Of a stretch of 64,000 bases of DNA, positions 1-13,600 are shown piece after piece. The stretch spans positions 129,001 through 193,000 of the forward strand of contig JAQGDQ010000124.1 of NCBI GenBank assembly GCA_030141605.1. The letters run 5' to 3'. The notes under the pieces were generated by a model. It had not been told where the DNA came from. It saw only the letters and a program-made list of their open reading frames with translations, and made no database searches. Each line of letters starts with the position of its first letter. Within the stretch, counting starts at the first letter, position 1. The DNA comes from Tubiluchus corallicola (lineage: Eukaryota > Priapulida > Priapulimorpha > Priapulimorphida > Tubiluchidae). A program made the position numbers and the translations under genes.

Positions 1-349
1 ACCTATGTACTCAAATGTTCATTTTGATGACTAATAAATAAGTTTAGTTTATACAAATATTATGAGATATTGCTCTAATTGTCAGTGCGTGCTTTGTTAG
101 TAATTCCAATTTCCAAACTCAGTGATTGTTGTGGTGATTCAGCATTGTGATTCTGTTGTTGGCTTGCTACTGTTCTCACCTTATCATTTTCGTATATGAA
201 AACAGCATGTAAGACGTATAAATCACAGTACGTACAACATTGTAGCATCATTACTTTCATTTCCTGACGTTATGTCATTTATTTTTATGTTCAAAAGCTT
301 TGACTGTGCCAGTATTAATGATAAATGTTGTTATTATCATGCCTAGTCA

Positions 350-759
350 CAGGGTTCCCACGGTCAGGGAAAATCTGTGAAAATACAGGCTATCCTGGAA
401 AGTCATTGAAAAGTCGGGGGAAAAAAATCTGGTAAAAAGTCGAGGAAAATAATGAAAAGTCAGGAAAATTGGAAAGGGTTGCAAAAGTAATCACTGTGAT
501 CGATATTTTTCCAAACATATTTTTCAGCGATTCTTGTTCAAATAAAATTTTTCTATGACAGGCTCCCAGTTTCGATTTCTGTTCCAAAAATAATGATTGG
601 CCGACACATTATATATTAGTATATGTATGAATGTCCTACACAAAAATGTATGAATATGTATACTGGTAATGTAATTTCTGCTTATCTTGGTCATGGAAAA
701 TCAATATTTGACCAGGGAAAAGTCAAGAAAATTTATTTTAAGATTCTGTGGGAACCCTG
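350..759. mobile_element. MITE with hAT-like ends
   Basis: A 410-bp unit bounded by inverted CAGGGTTCCCAC termini (350-361 and 748-759), filled with repeated AAAAGTCAGGGAAAA-like motifs on both strands. Non-coding. CAGGGTTCCCA-type ends are typical of hAT-derived MITEs. The 8-bp flanks do not match, so the insertion is either old or wrongly bounded. Confidence 0.7.
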
Positions 760-1108
760 CATTCATCATTGTAGTACGGGGTTATTCTTGGTTTTTCCTC
801 CAGTTCTCATTAGTTAGAGAATCAACTAGCTCATTTATAAGCAAAGTTATTATTACTGTCAACCTGATGCAGCAATAGTACAACTCTCTTTAATAACTTT
901 TATTCTGCTCAAATTTTTTTGTTAAAGTACAAGTTGTTGTTTTTTATGAACGTTATTGCTTTCCATGCAGCAATTATCAAGTTTGTAAAATTAAGAAATT
1001 TCTAAGTGGCTTTTGCTTGTACACTTGCTGAGCATTTTAAGCTATTTGAAATTTATTTGTTGTCTGTTTTTTTTTTCTTGCATGGTTTACTTACTTTTGC
1101 ATGGATAG

Positions 1109-1129
1109 GATGGCGTGGAATATGAAAAG
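1109..1129 (+). CDS. PIEZO: candidate Piezo microexon (21 nt)
   Basis: A 21-nt open stretch encoding DGVEYEK sits between a pyrimidine-rich acceptor ending in GGATAG and a donor AAG|GTTTGT. Its phase is 0/0, matching the phase-0 start of the exon at 5353. This part of Piezo is a weakly conserved, often alternatively spliced cytosolic linker, so homology cannot confirm it. If it is not real, the upstream exon joins directly to 5353. Confidence 0.3.
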
Positions 1130-2785
1130 GTTTGTAAATTTGTTTATTTTACATTGACTTTAGTCGTTTTTTATTATCACCCTTTGTCTTGTACAGCATC
1201 ATTATTTTTTTGCTGTATGCTAAGTATTACACCAGCACTTAAAACATAATATATTTATATATATATATTTATATTTCACATTTTGTGAAAACTTTCTCAA
1301 CTGTGGTAATGTATTACAAATAGATGCTGATAATTTATTGAATACGTACATTAAAATGTAAAATTTGTTGTGTTGCTAGTAATAATTCTGCAATACTTTT
1401 GGTAAGATTTATATAGTGTAAAGGTGTAAGTTGCACACCCATCTTTATTGTCAGGCATTTTAAGGAAAATGTGTTTAATGATATTTTATGCTTTGCACAA
1501 CGTTTTCAAGTTATTATTTTTCCTTAAGAAAAATAAAAACATTGAGATTTGAATACAATAAATAATTATGGATTTCAGTTTAAACGAATAAAATATTATG
1601 CAAATTATTACAGTGATGAGACACAGGAAGCAAATGTGTGTGGGTTCTGGCCCCGGGCACATGCTATTCAAAGAAAATGTCTGGAATAACTGTTTGTAAA
1701 TTTTCATTATGGGCTCGGCAAAGCAGGGCTGATAAGTGCAACTAGTGCATTACAAGCATTCCCAACCTTCTTAGTGATCTAATCACAACCCATCAGCCTG
1801 TTTTTCTTATGAATATGCGCTGTTAGCTTAGAGGTTTTCGTTCTGCTATGCAAGGCTAAAAACTAGTGTGTGGTATAAGTCCACATAACTATATTTCCAT
1901 GCAACACATTGCTCTGCTCAGTTAATTTTGAAAACTTCAGCATATAGGTTTTCACAAAAGGGTTTTTTTAACTGATAGGGGCCGTTTTCCTCAAATTAGT
2001 TTGCTGATTTTACCTCGAGGTTTTTAGTCTTTTTTGGAACTTAGTAAGTAACCACATTCCACTAAACAAAAAAGTTTTTTCTCAAGCTACCAGTTTACAA
2101 TGAATGAAACTATTGCAAAACTTGCATGAGAAAACAATAATGCATGCAGGATAGTCATATGTTAAGCAATTGTAGTACAATTTTATTATAAAAAAGCAAA
2201 AAAGTCATGTACTGCAGTTTCTAAGAAAAAGTTCCTCATTTTCTGCATTCATTTCAGAAGTGTCAGATTCAAGTTCACTTCTCTGCAAATTTATCTAATT
2301 TTGTTAATCAAGCTTGTTCTCTAATCAAATCATCTTGTAAAAACAGTCTGCAGATAATAACAGCTGAGTTCTAGTTACCGTTTAACGATGCTACTTTTCA
2401 TGGGATGGGTATTTCTTTGCAAAATAAAACATGCCGTAATGTGATTGCATGCGAACGAAAAGGTTAGCCATGGCTCCCTGGGATTCATATTTATATCTCA
2501 GATATTTTGATGTAATAAGAGTTAGTTTAGTTAAATTTCACGCTGTTTGGTTTACTGCTATTGTAAACTTTGCGGTATTAATGGTAAATGTATGACTCCA
2601 AGAGTTGTGTGCAAAGCAAATACACCTATCCCAAACAAATAAAAATGATCGTTAATCCATTTGCTTATAACATTTTTCTATAGCATCAAAACATATTAAT
2701 AAAAAAATTAGTAAGTGAAGCTTAGATCACCTTGAGTGTAGGCTACGTACCCTGACATGGTTTAATTGTGGATATTAGCACTTCA

Positions 2786-3280
2786 ACCTGAAATCTCAAC
2801 GCACAAGAAAATCCTTTAACTTACAATCTAAAAAGTTGTCGTGAAATTTTGTATCACCTACGCACTGCCTGATTGCAGCTGGGCTTGCATTGTTTTATCA
2901 CTCTTGTAAATTTGAACTTCCACAATGACTGTTAGGCATAGCTATTTCAATGGCGAGTCATTTTGAAACAAGTTTATATAATATTGTTCAAAGTTTTAAA
3001 ATATTATCAGAGCATTTGTAGCCACACTCTTCACTAACTAAGCAAAAGCATAAGTTATTGAATCTTGTCAATTAAATTAAAACTATGTTTTGGTGAGTCA
3101 ATTATGCATACTGGGAAGGTGAGTCAGTGACATTTCACCAGCTGGCATCAATGTTTTAAATTACTAAAAATCTAGTTATGTAAGTCTTTCGAGTAGGTAA
3201 GTGCAGTACTAAGTAATATAACCTTACATAAAAATTTTTTGGCTTATACTTTAAAATTACGTTTTCTTATCCTTTAATTT
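2786..3280. repeat. dispersed non-coding repeat E, copy 1
   Basis: About 490 bp similar along its length, in the same orientation, to 40116-40576. Shared strings include GCACAAGAAAA, TTGAAACAAGTTTA and GGAAGGTGAGT. No inverted ends or coding capacity seen. Confidence 0.75.
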
Positions 3281-3540
3281 AAGAACGTTTTCTCTACCCA
3301 CTTGCTTTTAATTTGTTGTCCATCACTTGAACTGTACCTTGGCTCTCTTAGTGAAAGAAAGATTAGCTTGTAAAGTACACACGAGCCTGGAATAATAATA
3401 ATAATAATAGGAATTTTTGGACCAATACAGGTGACTGCTGACTAGTTATGAGAAACTTCCGAAGAAAAACTGTTTCTTCTGTAAACTTAAATGTTGCTGT
3501 TCTTATCCCAGAATTGACCCACCATTGCTTAACTTTAGAA

Positions 3541-3690
3541 AAGGTTTTAAGCTCGGCCAGTATGCAATCATCACTAAATGTAATTTGGTTTTTGTTTTAT
3601 AAAACTGTTCGCCCCAAAGTTTTAAGCTAGGCCAGTATGCAATCGTCACTAAATGAAATTTGGTTTTTTGTTTTATAAAACTACTCGCCC
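3541..3690. repeat. tandem duplication, 2 x 75 bp
   Basis: Two adjacent 75-bp units starting at 3541 and 3616, differing at a few positions. The core is GCCAGTATGCAATC followed by TCACTAAATG. Confidence 0.85.
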
Positions 3691-5352
3691 TTCTCCAAGA
3701 AAACTTAAAAGGTTCATTTAATAATTTGTATTGTGTCTTCTTCCATTGTTTTTTATCAAATTTTTGTGTTTAACTGAATTTTCTTTTTATTTCTTTTATC
3801 ATATAATCTGGATCTGGAATTCCCACCATATTATGTTTAGAAGGTATGAGATTCTTTGCATTTACTCACTGTTCCTGAGATAGACTGCATGTTTACTTTC
3901 TAAATACTTTTTTTAAAAAGCTGTAAAGAAATAGCATTTTCAAATATTCATCTGCATGGTTTGCTTCCATGTTTCCAAGTTTTACGTTAATAATGCTTTG
4001 TGATAGTTTCTTATTTGTTCTGCATCTTATTTTCTACACTAATGAATGTATTTACAGCCTTTCCGTGTGTTCAGAGCACTTGATTCACTTCAGATTTTTT
4101 AATGTGCGAAAAAATGAAGAAAGTTAGTGTGAATAAAGAAACGCATGTTAAGAACAATCTGTGTAGCTTGGCACAATTGTGCTTTTTGATAGCCTTGTTT
4201 TTAAAGGAATAAAACCGTTTAAACACTTTTTCATTTTCTGAAAGTGAATTGATTTGGTAAAGTCTATTTCAGGAATAAAGAGGTGCGCTTTTTCTCCTTG
4301 AACTGCCTTGTGCTTTTTTGCCCCTCTTTTCTGGCAAGCATGCACTTGCACGTTTTTCACTCTTCTAAATTAAAATTCTAGTTTATACCAAGTACTGCTG
4401 ATAAAAATGCTGTTTCATGTTTTGCAATACCTAGCAGCAATTGTATAACGTGAATTCTTGAGATAAACTGCTAGTTGTTTTAAGTGAGGACCAGTATTAT
4501 CACTGATGCTGATGTTGCTTCCGTGTTGTTATTAGCGGTGATTTAAGATCGGTAGTAGGGCCAGGTATTAACTGTAAACAGTGCTAAGCAGTTATAATAA
4601 TTGTATCACTGTGTATGTGAAGCAGGCAATTACATTGGAGACCCCTGCACTCAAATAAGTGGGCTTGGAAGAATTTTAACATTGCTTAAAACACATCAGT
4701 GAGGTAGACATTTACAAATTTTTTTGCTGGCTGTGTTTTACAGTTAATTTTTTTACCACGAAAAGTTAACTTGTCTTGATTTGCAGTGAACTAAAAGCTG
4801 TATAGTAAAACAAATGACAATGTTTTTTTCATTAATTGTACAATTATTGCAGTTTTTTCTAGTGTATCTACCAGGATCAGTAGCAGTGTTAACTACGTAA
4901 TATTCTACTACATTAAACAACATTAATATTGATTACCACTCAGTAGTAGCACTGTTAAAAGTTCTGCTACACCGCTCATCATTCAGCTCTAACTTTATTA
5001 CTTTACTACTGTTATTCAACTCTGCAGCCTCACCTAAGCTTTGAAACTACAACTTACTATACTGTTGTACTTTTCACCACTCACTTTTGCAATTGTAACA
5101 TTTTACTGTCTTATTTTGTTTGTCAGTACATTGAATTTCATAATATGATTGCCGGTACAATGAGTTGTTAGTGGGAATAATATTAAACTATTACACTAAG
5201 TTTGACTATGCAATTTTAAGCTTATATCTTAAAGAGCATCATTTCTCTGATATTCTGATTTATCTTAAATGTAGACAAGCTAATAATTTTCCTAAGAATA
5301 AATTACTTTAGTCTTCATTTTTGGTTACATTTTGTTTATTTGGTTATTTTAG

Positions 5353-7680
5353 CTAATTGATAGTGAAAGACCAGGGAAACAATATCAGTCTGTTGCACGG
5401 TCAAGCCCGGGGGCAGATGCTGAAACTGAGCCAACGTCACAGGCACCGGATGATGTTCGAAGTGGTGAGTAAACCATATCGTGCAGGTTACTAGAAAGGA
5501 GCTAGAGGTACATACGCGTGTACGCTGGATCTCGAGATTCATGTAATACCCAGCCGAAATTTTACATTGTCTTGATCGTAGTGTCCTGGAGGGTGACTAG
5601 TAGATATTCGTTTTTCGAAAAAAATGTTTCTGTCCAAGATGTGATCGTGTTTTTCAACGTCTACGTATTATTTGAATGGAAAATCTTTTGAGCAGCGTGA
5701 GTGCATGACGCCAGCAGCATATGTACTGTACTGTAGAATGTAGTGTAGCACTGCATTCTAATTGTATCCATTTGCTTGTTAAAGATAAATGAAACAGAAA
5801 AAAGCTATTTTCAGGAATAGTGTGAGTGAGAGAGAGAGAGAGAGAGAGAGACGTGGCGAACGAAAGAGAGAAGGAAAGACGAGAGTTTGTGAGTGGGAGA
5901 AAGAGAAAAAAATTTGCTGTGTTTCCTGGTAACTGTTATTTAGCTTAAAGAAATTCTTTCACTATCAACTAAGCAGTAATGTTATACCAAACTCAAATTA
6001 GCAACCAGTTATTTATTGCCATTCTGGGTTTGGTTCATTAGTCCTACTGCAGTATAATTAATATCTTCGACTCTGCTACATTATTACTCTGGAAGCTCGC
6101 ATCAACAATTTTGCAATTATTTTTGTTGGTAAAGAATAGCAGTATTGCTTATATTCTTCATGTACCGTAGAAACAAACATGTCGACTTCAATTAACTCTG
6201 TGTTTCTCTTCTAGGTCAAGAAAAAGAAGAGGCTGGAATACGTTCTGCCCTTTCTTCCATACTTCTCTTTTTAACTAGACAAAGTTATATAGCCACTTTG
6301 ATATTAATGATGGTACATACGTTTTTTACATTTTTTTATTGTTACTTTTATAAGAAGAATTGTAGTTGTTGATATTCACAGTTGAGAAATTTGGGAAAAG
6401 GAATGTGAGAAATTTGCAAGGGCAAAGGGTTAAAGACATTTTGACTTTACAGTTTCGTACAAGTTTACTGAAAGGTGAAAAACAAGTGAAAAAAACTATT
6501 TAAATGAAGCTGATTAGGGCGATAATTTCTAAAAGATGTGGTTTATTTTACTTCTAAAAAAATGGGTTTTGGTTTATATATGATGATAGCATAGGACCTT
6601 GTAATCAAACTTGATCAAGAATTTGAGTTTGATCAATAATATTTATGTCAACTGTCTTGTTCAAACTTGACTAACTGCCATTGATGAGTATGTAAACATA
6701 GAGAGCCAAGATCTTGGAAAAAACAAGACGTGTTGGTAAGATCTTTATAGAAGTTGTCACAATTTGCACAATTTAATTGTCTTAGTAAGACAGTAAATTT
6801 CGCAAGTTATTTATCTGACTATTTTAGCAAAATTAAAAGCCGTTTGCTCATTTTTTACTTCACATAGAAGAAAATGGAAATAAAATTGTTTGTATCAATG
6901 GTAAACGAGATGTGAACTTCAATTTTAGCTGCATTTACTCTTTTATTGAACTCTTGTATTGTAATTATGTATTTTGTTTTAGGTATGGAGTATAACTTAC
7001 CACAGTTGGTTGGCGTTTGTCTTGCTTTTGTGGGCTTGTTTTATCTGGTTTACGCCAAACTCCCGCAAGTGGTGCTTAAGAATGTCTCCAGGCATTGTGC
7101 TTTATGCTGAAGCTTTATTAATTATACAGGTCAGTCTATTACACAGATTGAAGCATCATTCAATATTCAGAGACAAAATTCACTGTTTAATGCTTATTCT
7201 TTCATGTTAAGACAAGTCAAAATAGTACTTTTGCAGAAAAAAATGATCATTTTCTGGTTGTGCTTTTTGAACAAAAGTAATGCTGGTTTATTGGAAGATG
7301 AGAAAGTACATTTTCTTATTTTTGAAGAAATAAGGTAAAAACGAAAAACAAACTTTCTTGTCAAAAATAAACAGATATATAAGCAGTAACAAAGTTTATT
7401 AAATTAACTATTTCTATTTCATGGTTTCATTAATTCAAGCTTTCATTTTTAATTAGCTATTTTTATTTCATGGTTTCATTAATTCAAGCTTTCATTTTTT
7501 CTGTATCGTTCATATTAAGTTATTTTATTTGATCTGACTGATAATTCTTTGGTTTCTGTCTAGTTTATTTACGGCTTGAATTTGAACGATGATGAGTTAC
7601 CACTGGAGAAGGGAGAGGTTAGCCTGCGGGAAATTGGCTTTGAGAAATATCAGTATCCCTGCTTGGTGTTGTTTGTAAAG
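5353..7680 (+). CDS. PIEZO: Piezo exons: linker and first blade repeat in window
   Basis: Exons 5353-5464, 6215-6312, 6983-7129 and 7564-7680. The first is hydrophilic (Ser/Pro/Glu-rich linker). The second ends in a helix with [14 protein letters not shown], matching the conserved RQSYVCALIAMM position of Piezos. The third gives [20 protein letters not shown], one of the most conserved blade segments. The fourth ends in [14 protein letters not shown]. They correspond to roughly residues 400-530 of vertebrate PIEZO1. The linker length is peculiar to this species and cannot be checked by homology. Confidence 0.93.
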
Positions 7681-10600
7681 GTTAGCCAATGTTGTTTACA
7701 TTTGTAACCAGTTTACTAGAGCTTGCTGTGACAATGAACAATAATTCAGTGCACAATGGAGGGCTTCGCACTATCAAATTGTTCTGTTTTTATTACGCGT
7801 GTTGTCAATAATGCATAATTTGTTTCTTTGATTTCTTAATTAAATGGTAACTTGTAAATTTCATAATATTCTGCAAATGAAATTGTCATTACGGATTACT
7901 AATTGCTAATGAAATTGTTTTGACGTCTCTTATTAAGAATTTATCTAGTTTTAAAGTTAAATGCAAGCATGTGTGTACCACTCATTTGGTTTGTGATATA
8001 TTTATTTTTCTGTTTGTTGTCAGAAGCCATTTGGAATATTGTAAACTAATTTATTTTGCTGATACTTTCCTGATTAATAATAAACTAAGTAAGAATAAAT
8101 GTAAATAACATACTGTGGACTTTAATCATTACTGAAAAAATAAATCTTAATTTTGTTATTGGTTTTCTCACTAAGTCTGTTTTGTCGTGAGATGCATGTT
8201 TGTATATTCTAGGCTTTTCGACCGTACACCGATCATCTCCAAGAAGTGGGTTAAGGCAATAAAACAAATTCTGTTTAGGTCTTCTCAATGAAATAGGTTA
8301 TTTGTCAGTAAAACAAATAGCAACAGATTTGTGTTAAGGTGTGTGGCATATACCACATCTGTCAAACGACACTGTAAAAAGTAGTGCGAAATAGTTATCA
8401 AAAGAAAATCGAGGTAATAATGTACCACCTACACGGTTTTTAATTTTGTTAGCTAGTTAGCCACGTTAGTAATAGCTGTGTGGCTGTGGCCTTTCCACCA
8501 TTGGTCACCCTGCAAAAAACACATTCCTGACTTTATACTGACCCAATGAGCTAGATTAGCTTAAAATCATATTCTGACGATCGGCACTTTTATTTTTAGA
8601 TACTTATCACTCTGATGTTCTGTGCAACAATGAGACAGTATATGCGGGAATCCAAGTTTGAGAGGCACAGAAAAAGTATGGCAGACCTGCATGCTGTAGA
8701 TATAGCTTTGACAGTTGGCAGTAGGAACAGAGGCACTTTCGGTGAGCACTTAGCTGGTCAAACAGAAGTTGTAATTTTCTTATTAAAAAGTCTAGTACAC
8801 TCATATCTCTGTTTGCCGGATCTCGCTTTTACAGATATCGGAAAAATCGGACAAAATCCTGGACCGTTAGAAAGTCCGGCATATTACAGACACAGTCCAT
8901 TGTTTCACATGCTGACAGCTATTTTGCGGGCTGTCACTTTGTTTACATCATTATATCAGTGTTATAAAGCAGTGTGTAACGACGAATATATAATATTATA
9001 GTGCACAAAAGCGAAGTAAGATGACATTAAGTTTTCATGTTTTAAAGTACTATTTTCGTAAAAGCTCATTGGTCACGCAAAAGTATCTTATTTAAGCATG
9101 TGCAGCAAAAATATAGAGTCAATTATGCGAAGTTGTTTGCGTCAGTAAGCCTTTTCACAGTTCCAGCGACTGATGATGATGGTGGTGAAAAGGTCAAAGG
9201 TTACGTGAACAAGACAGTGCATTTGTGTGGTCTTGCAGCCCATGTTGTAATAGTAACAGTTTAAACAGCTAACTTTAACCTTACCTAGTTCAGTTTGTCT
9301 TGTTCCCAAGCAAGATCCTGCTAGTAAATCACTCTACTCACTGACTAGTGCGTAATTAAGTAAAGTCCTTGTAAAACAACTGAAGTTATTGAACTGGTGC
9401 GAAAGATGGTTTGCTTTACCCACACGTCACGTGACGATTGTAGTTAAAACAATGTTGCTTTTCTACACTTAACCTTTGATCTACAGCAACTGCGCTTGCA
9501 GTCAACGAAACTGTTAAAAGGCTTATTGCTGACGGTTTTTATATACTTCTGCATAGGAACGGTCCGTACTAGATGTTTGTGAGACAATTAAGCGATTGAT
9601 TCTGCATTATCGTGAGTCTAATACACATATCATGAGTTTACTGTATTAGCTTAGTATCGGTAAATACGGACAAATCTGCAAATTCGCACTGATGTCGCCT
9701 CGCTTTTGTCTGTCAAACCGAGATGTGAGTGTATAACGTTTCACGTTGATATGATTAGTAAAGGAGCCCCGTGATTATAATGCTGTAAACTTGACTACCA
9801 TGCAAGGACGCTTAACTTGTACACACATTGTATATTCATGGAAAATATTGCAAGGAAGAGACAAAATATTATGTTTTTTTAATTGCTTCACTCAGAATTT
9901 GCAGATGTCAAGTTTTTAATTCAGGAACTGTTAGTCAGATGTGAAATTTGTCATGATTACTTATAGCAGCAGATTGTTTGAAACAACAATTTATTGTTAT
10001 AATATAGGTTACTTACTAAATTACGAATCGATTAAGTTAGTGAATTCTGATCCGCTGCAGTGATTGCTGGTTTACCATTTCTCGAGGCAAATTCATTGCT
10101 AGGGTTTTTGTTTGGCAAACTCTGGATAAAATACATGTGTAAGAGAGGTAGGCTGTGCTTGTCTTTCTGTCATATTAAGATGAACGGATTTTACTTTGAA
10201 TACTGATTGCTTGTGTACTATTAACCACAGTAACAAATATTGTAACAAATCCAACAGTGTTTATTAGCTGTAGTCAAGAATATGTTTTTTTCATTGAAAT
10301 TTTAGATCATATTCTTCTCAAAATGCCACATATTAATACATTTTTGGCTCCTTTAGCTGAAGTAGAAGATGAACTGCTTGGCACTACAGACAACCTGTCA
10401 GTGACTCGGCTGGGATATTTCCTGCTGTACTTAATTACCAAGTACTGGATATTTGTCTGCATGGCCATGCTTCTACTCATGAGTATCAACAGATATGTAG
10501 TTCTCTACCGCATAGTTTACATGATACTTTTCCTCATATTTATCTTGACTTTCCAGGTAACAACTTACATTATATTTAAACTCTATTGATTTCCTCTAAA

Positions 10601-13600
10601 CAAAATTTGGCTAAAGTTTACAATTTCCCACACACAAGAAATTAGTTTGTGAAGCAGATTAGGATTAGTATTAGGATTGGGGTTGGGGTTGTATTAGGGT
10701 TAGGGTTAATGTTGGAGTTAGCGTTACCGTTAGGGTTAGTGTATTTAAATTGGTGGGGAATTGTAAACTTCTTCCCAAAATTTTTGTCAAAGCTGAATTG
10801 TTGAGTATAGTAGACACAGTGCTTAACGCTTATAAAACGTAACAGCCTCTGAAATTCTTCACAGCAGAGATTAATAATAATAAGCAAATATTTTTGGATT
10901 ATTGATCTCACACATGCGCATGCAATTAAAACAGAAAAGATACAAATTTAGTTAGCAGTAAGAATTTGTGGTTTACTATTATATTTATTAGTTAATATTT
11001 CATTAATGTAAATTGTTTTGTGGGAAGTTGAGTGATGATTCGTTTGTTATTTTTAGATTTCATTCCGTATTTGGAAAGCTGTGATGCTGGCATTCTGGAT
11101 CATTGTTGTTTTTTATTCCATGGTTGTTCTTATTCTCATCTATACCTACCAATTTGACAAATTTCCACAATACTGGCACAACTTCACCGGATGGTCAGAT
11201 GAGCAGTAAGTGGCGAATTATGACTTATTGATTTTTAAGTGGTTCAAAATTTGTTATGACAAGCCTCAGACTTGGAATTGTTAAGGTGTTTTTTTCCCTT
11301 AATTTTTGGGTTATAGATTTCAAAGTACAATGATGTCTAACCATAATTTCCATTTTAATCAACTGTGTCATTTAAAATATGCATAGAAAGGCAAAACTTT
11401 AGTTGCTCGCACAGCAAAGGAATGAAATGGAAGACTGTTTTGTTAACTATCTTATAGCTTTAGCAGAAAGATGTATCCGCACAGATGTTACTCATTGTTT
11501 AAGATTATCCAAGGTCGAGGTCATTCATTTAAAATAGCTATATCTCAGATCTACCAAGCAGGAAGGTATTGCATCTGAACCTTAACCACCCTGGGGGCAA
11601 ATTTCACTATAACATTATATACTCAATTGGCTTTGAGAGGAAGACATGTTAAAATAAACAAGCCATGGTGTGGCTGTGAGTTGCTTAATTAACTTATCAA
11701 AAATAGTGAGATATAACAAAACTGTACAGTACCAAACACGTCAGGATGTCTTCATGTCCATTATACTAAGATCTGTTTATGTATTTCAGAATACGTGATA
11801 TCGGGTTGGAGCATTATGAAACGAAGGAATTATTTCTGAATTTACTTACGCCGACGTCTTTCCTCATTGTCATCATCCTGCAGATACATTTTTTCCACGA
11901 CGCTTTTTGTAAGATAATAACCTCATCGTATAAGCCAAGGTTTGTTGTAGACTTGATTTGTATTGGCAGTTTTAAATAGTTTAACCAGAAAAAGTGCAAA
12001 CTAACTTATTTTTTCGACTCATTCCTACATACATTACCATATAAGAACTAATATAAGCACGCAATTACATGTAGTAGCTAGAGAAGTAAAAAGCTGGTAG
12101 ATTTTTACAGTACTGCTCACATTGCCAGTTGCCTAGCAGACCCAAAAAGGGAAAACTTGGGTAACAATTAACTAATACCAGTATTAACTTGCTACAAATG
12201 TATGTGTGTAAAAAAGTAGGCACTGCTTACCCTTCTAAACCTTTTTGTACCAATTAAAACATTTATTACGTACTTATAAAAATGGATTTTCTGTTTTCTG
12301 ATAGACTGCTTGTTTGCCAACATCATTTAAAGCAAAAGTCTTAATCTGTAGGTCAGTCTTAATCTGTCGGACTCAGTCTTAAACTGTAGGCCAAAACGAT
12401 TTACTCTTTAAAACATTGAAAGGATATTTTCAAAAATGATTCACGTAAAAGAATTATAACCACACAAATACAATTTCACACTTGCGCCACTAGTTCTTTG
12501 CTGTTACATGCATTTCGCCATTCGGGCACTAACACTTGCATTTCGGAAACACGGTGCACAAAAAACAGGTGCTGTACCTCTCGATTCAAATGTGTTAGTT
12601 TCTGACATACTGCTCACGTTCGACATCTCATGCGTGAGCACTGCGGTAAATTCGAAATTTGAATTTTTATCTTAGAACTTATCTAGTTTTAGTATAACAC
12701 ACTGAATCTCTTACAGTGGCACTGTACTTCAATTTTTGCTTTCGCAAACACGTGCAACACGCTCGTAGAATATTTTTGCTGTTGAACATTGTGTTCATTT
12801 GTGTTGTCATCAGTAGTTGAACTGATAAATTAACTAGTTAGCCTGCTGTTAATTAGGTTTTTAGTCTGTTATTTATTATCCGAAACGCTTTTGCAGTATT
12901 AATTACACTTTTTATCGGACTTGAAAATGGGGTAGTATATGAAAAATCATCCTGTCTTTTTTTAATATTGTAGGAAGGTCCGTCAGCGAGCAAGTATGTA
13001 TCCATCTGGAACAAGCCCATCTCATAAGTTGGTTTCAAGTGCCACTGAAGCAGAAGATGGTGAAATAGAAGATACACATCCTGAGGAAAAAGAAGGTATC
13101 ACTATGCAATCTGTTTATAATGTGATTATAGATCTTTACCAAGAATTGGTTTAAATTTTTTACTATTGGTTAAGTATGCTATTCTTTATTAATAAGAAAT
13201 CTTTTTCCAAACTTTTTTACATGTACATTTTTGCTTTCAGGATCTGCCGAAAGCGGTGAGACGTTTACTAAAGATTTAAATGCAGGATGGATGGTATTGC
13301 TAAGAGCCTGGCACTGGACCGTGGATATTGCTTGGAGACTTTTAGAAATACACATGATGAAAATAGTCGTGTTTACGGTGATAATGGTGTCGATGAATGA
13401 GGTACGATATGCTTATCGCCCAGCACATCGCATAAAAGTGATTTGTTGTGAAGTTTGTTATAGGTGAAACAAGTACTGTTGGTTGCGTACAGTACTACTG
13501 AACCATTGACAATTTCAGCCCATTTCAAAATGGGTTTCAAACTTTCAACTTTCAAATTTGCGGCATTGAACGTTCAAGTATTACAGTGTGTTAAAATCAA

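Larger units (their letters stand above)
1130..5352 (+). other. 5' Piezo intron region, no confirmed exon
   Basis: AT-rich, no convincing coding sequence. Contains a dispersed repeat copy (2786-3280), an (AAT)n run near 3392-3408 and a 75-bp tandem pair (3541-3690). Short open frames here have no family signal. Confidence 0.5.

Noticed and set aside
3806-3843. Possible small Piezo exon before GAAG|GTATGA
   Set aside because: The donor looks good but no usable acceptor lies before the open stretch, and the peptide has no Piezo resemblance.
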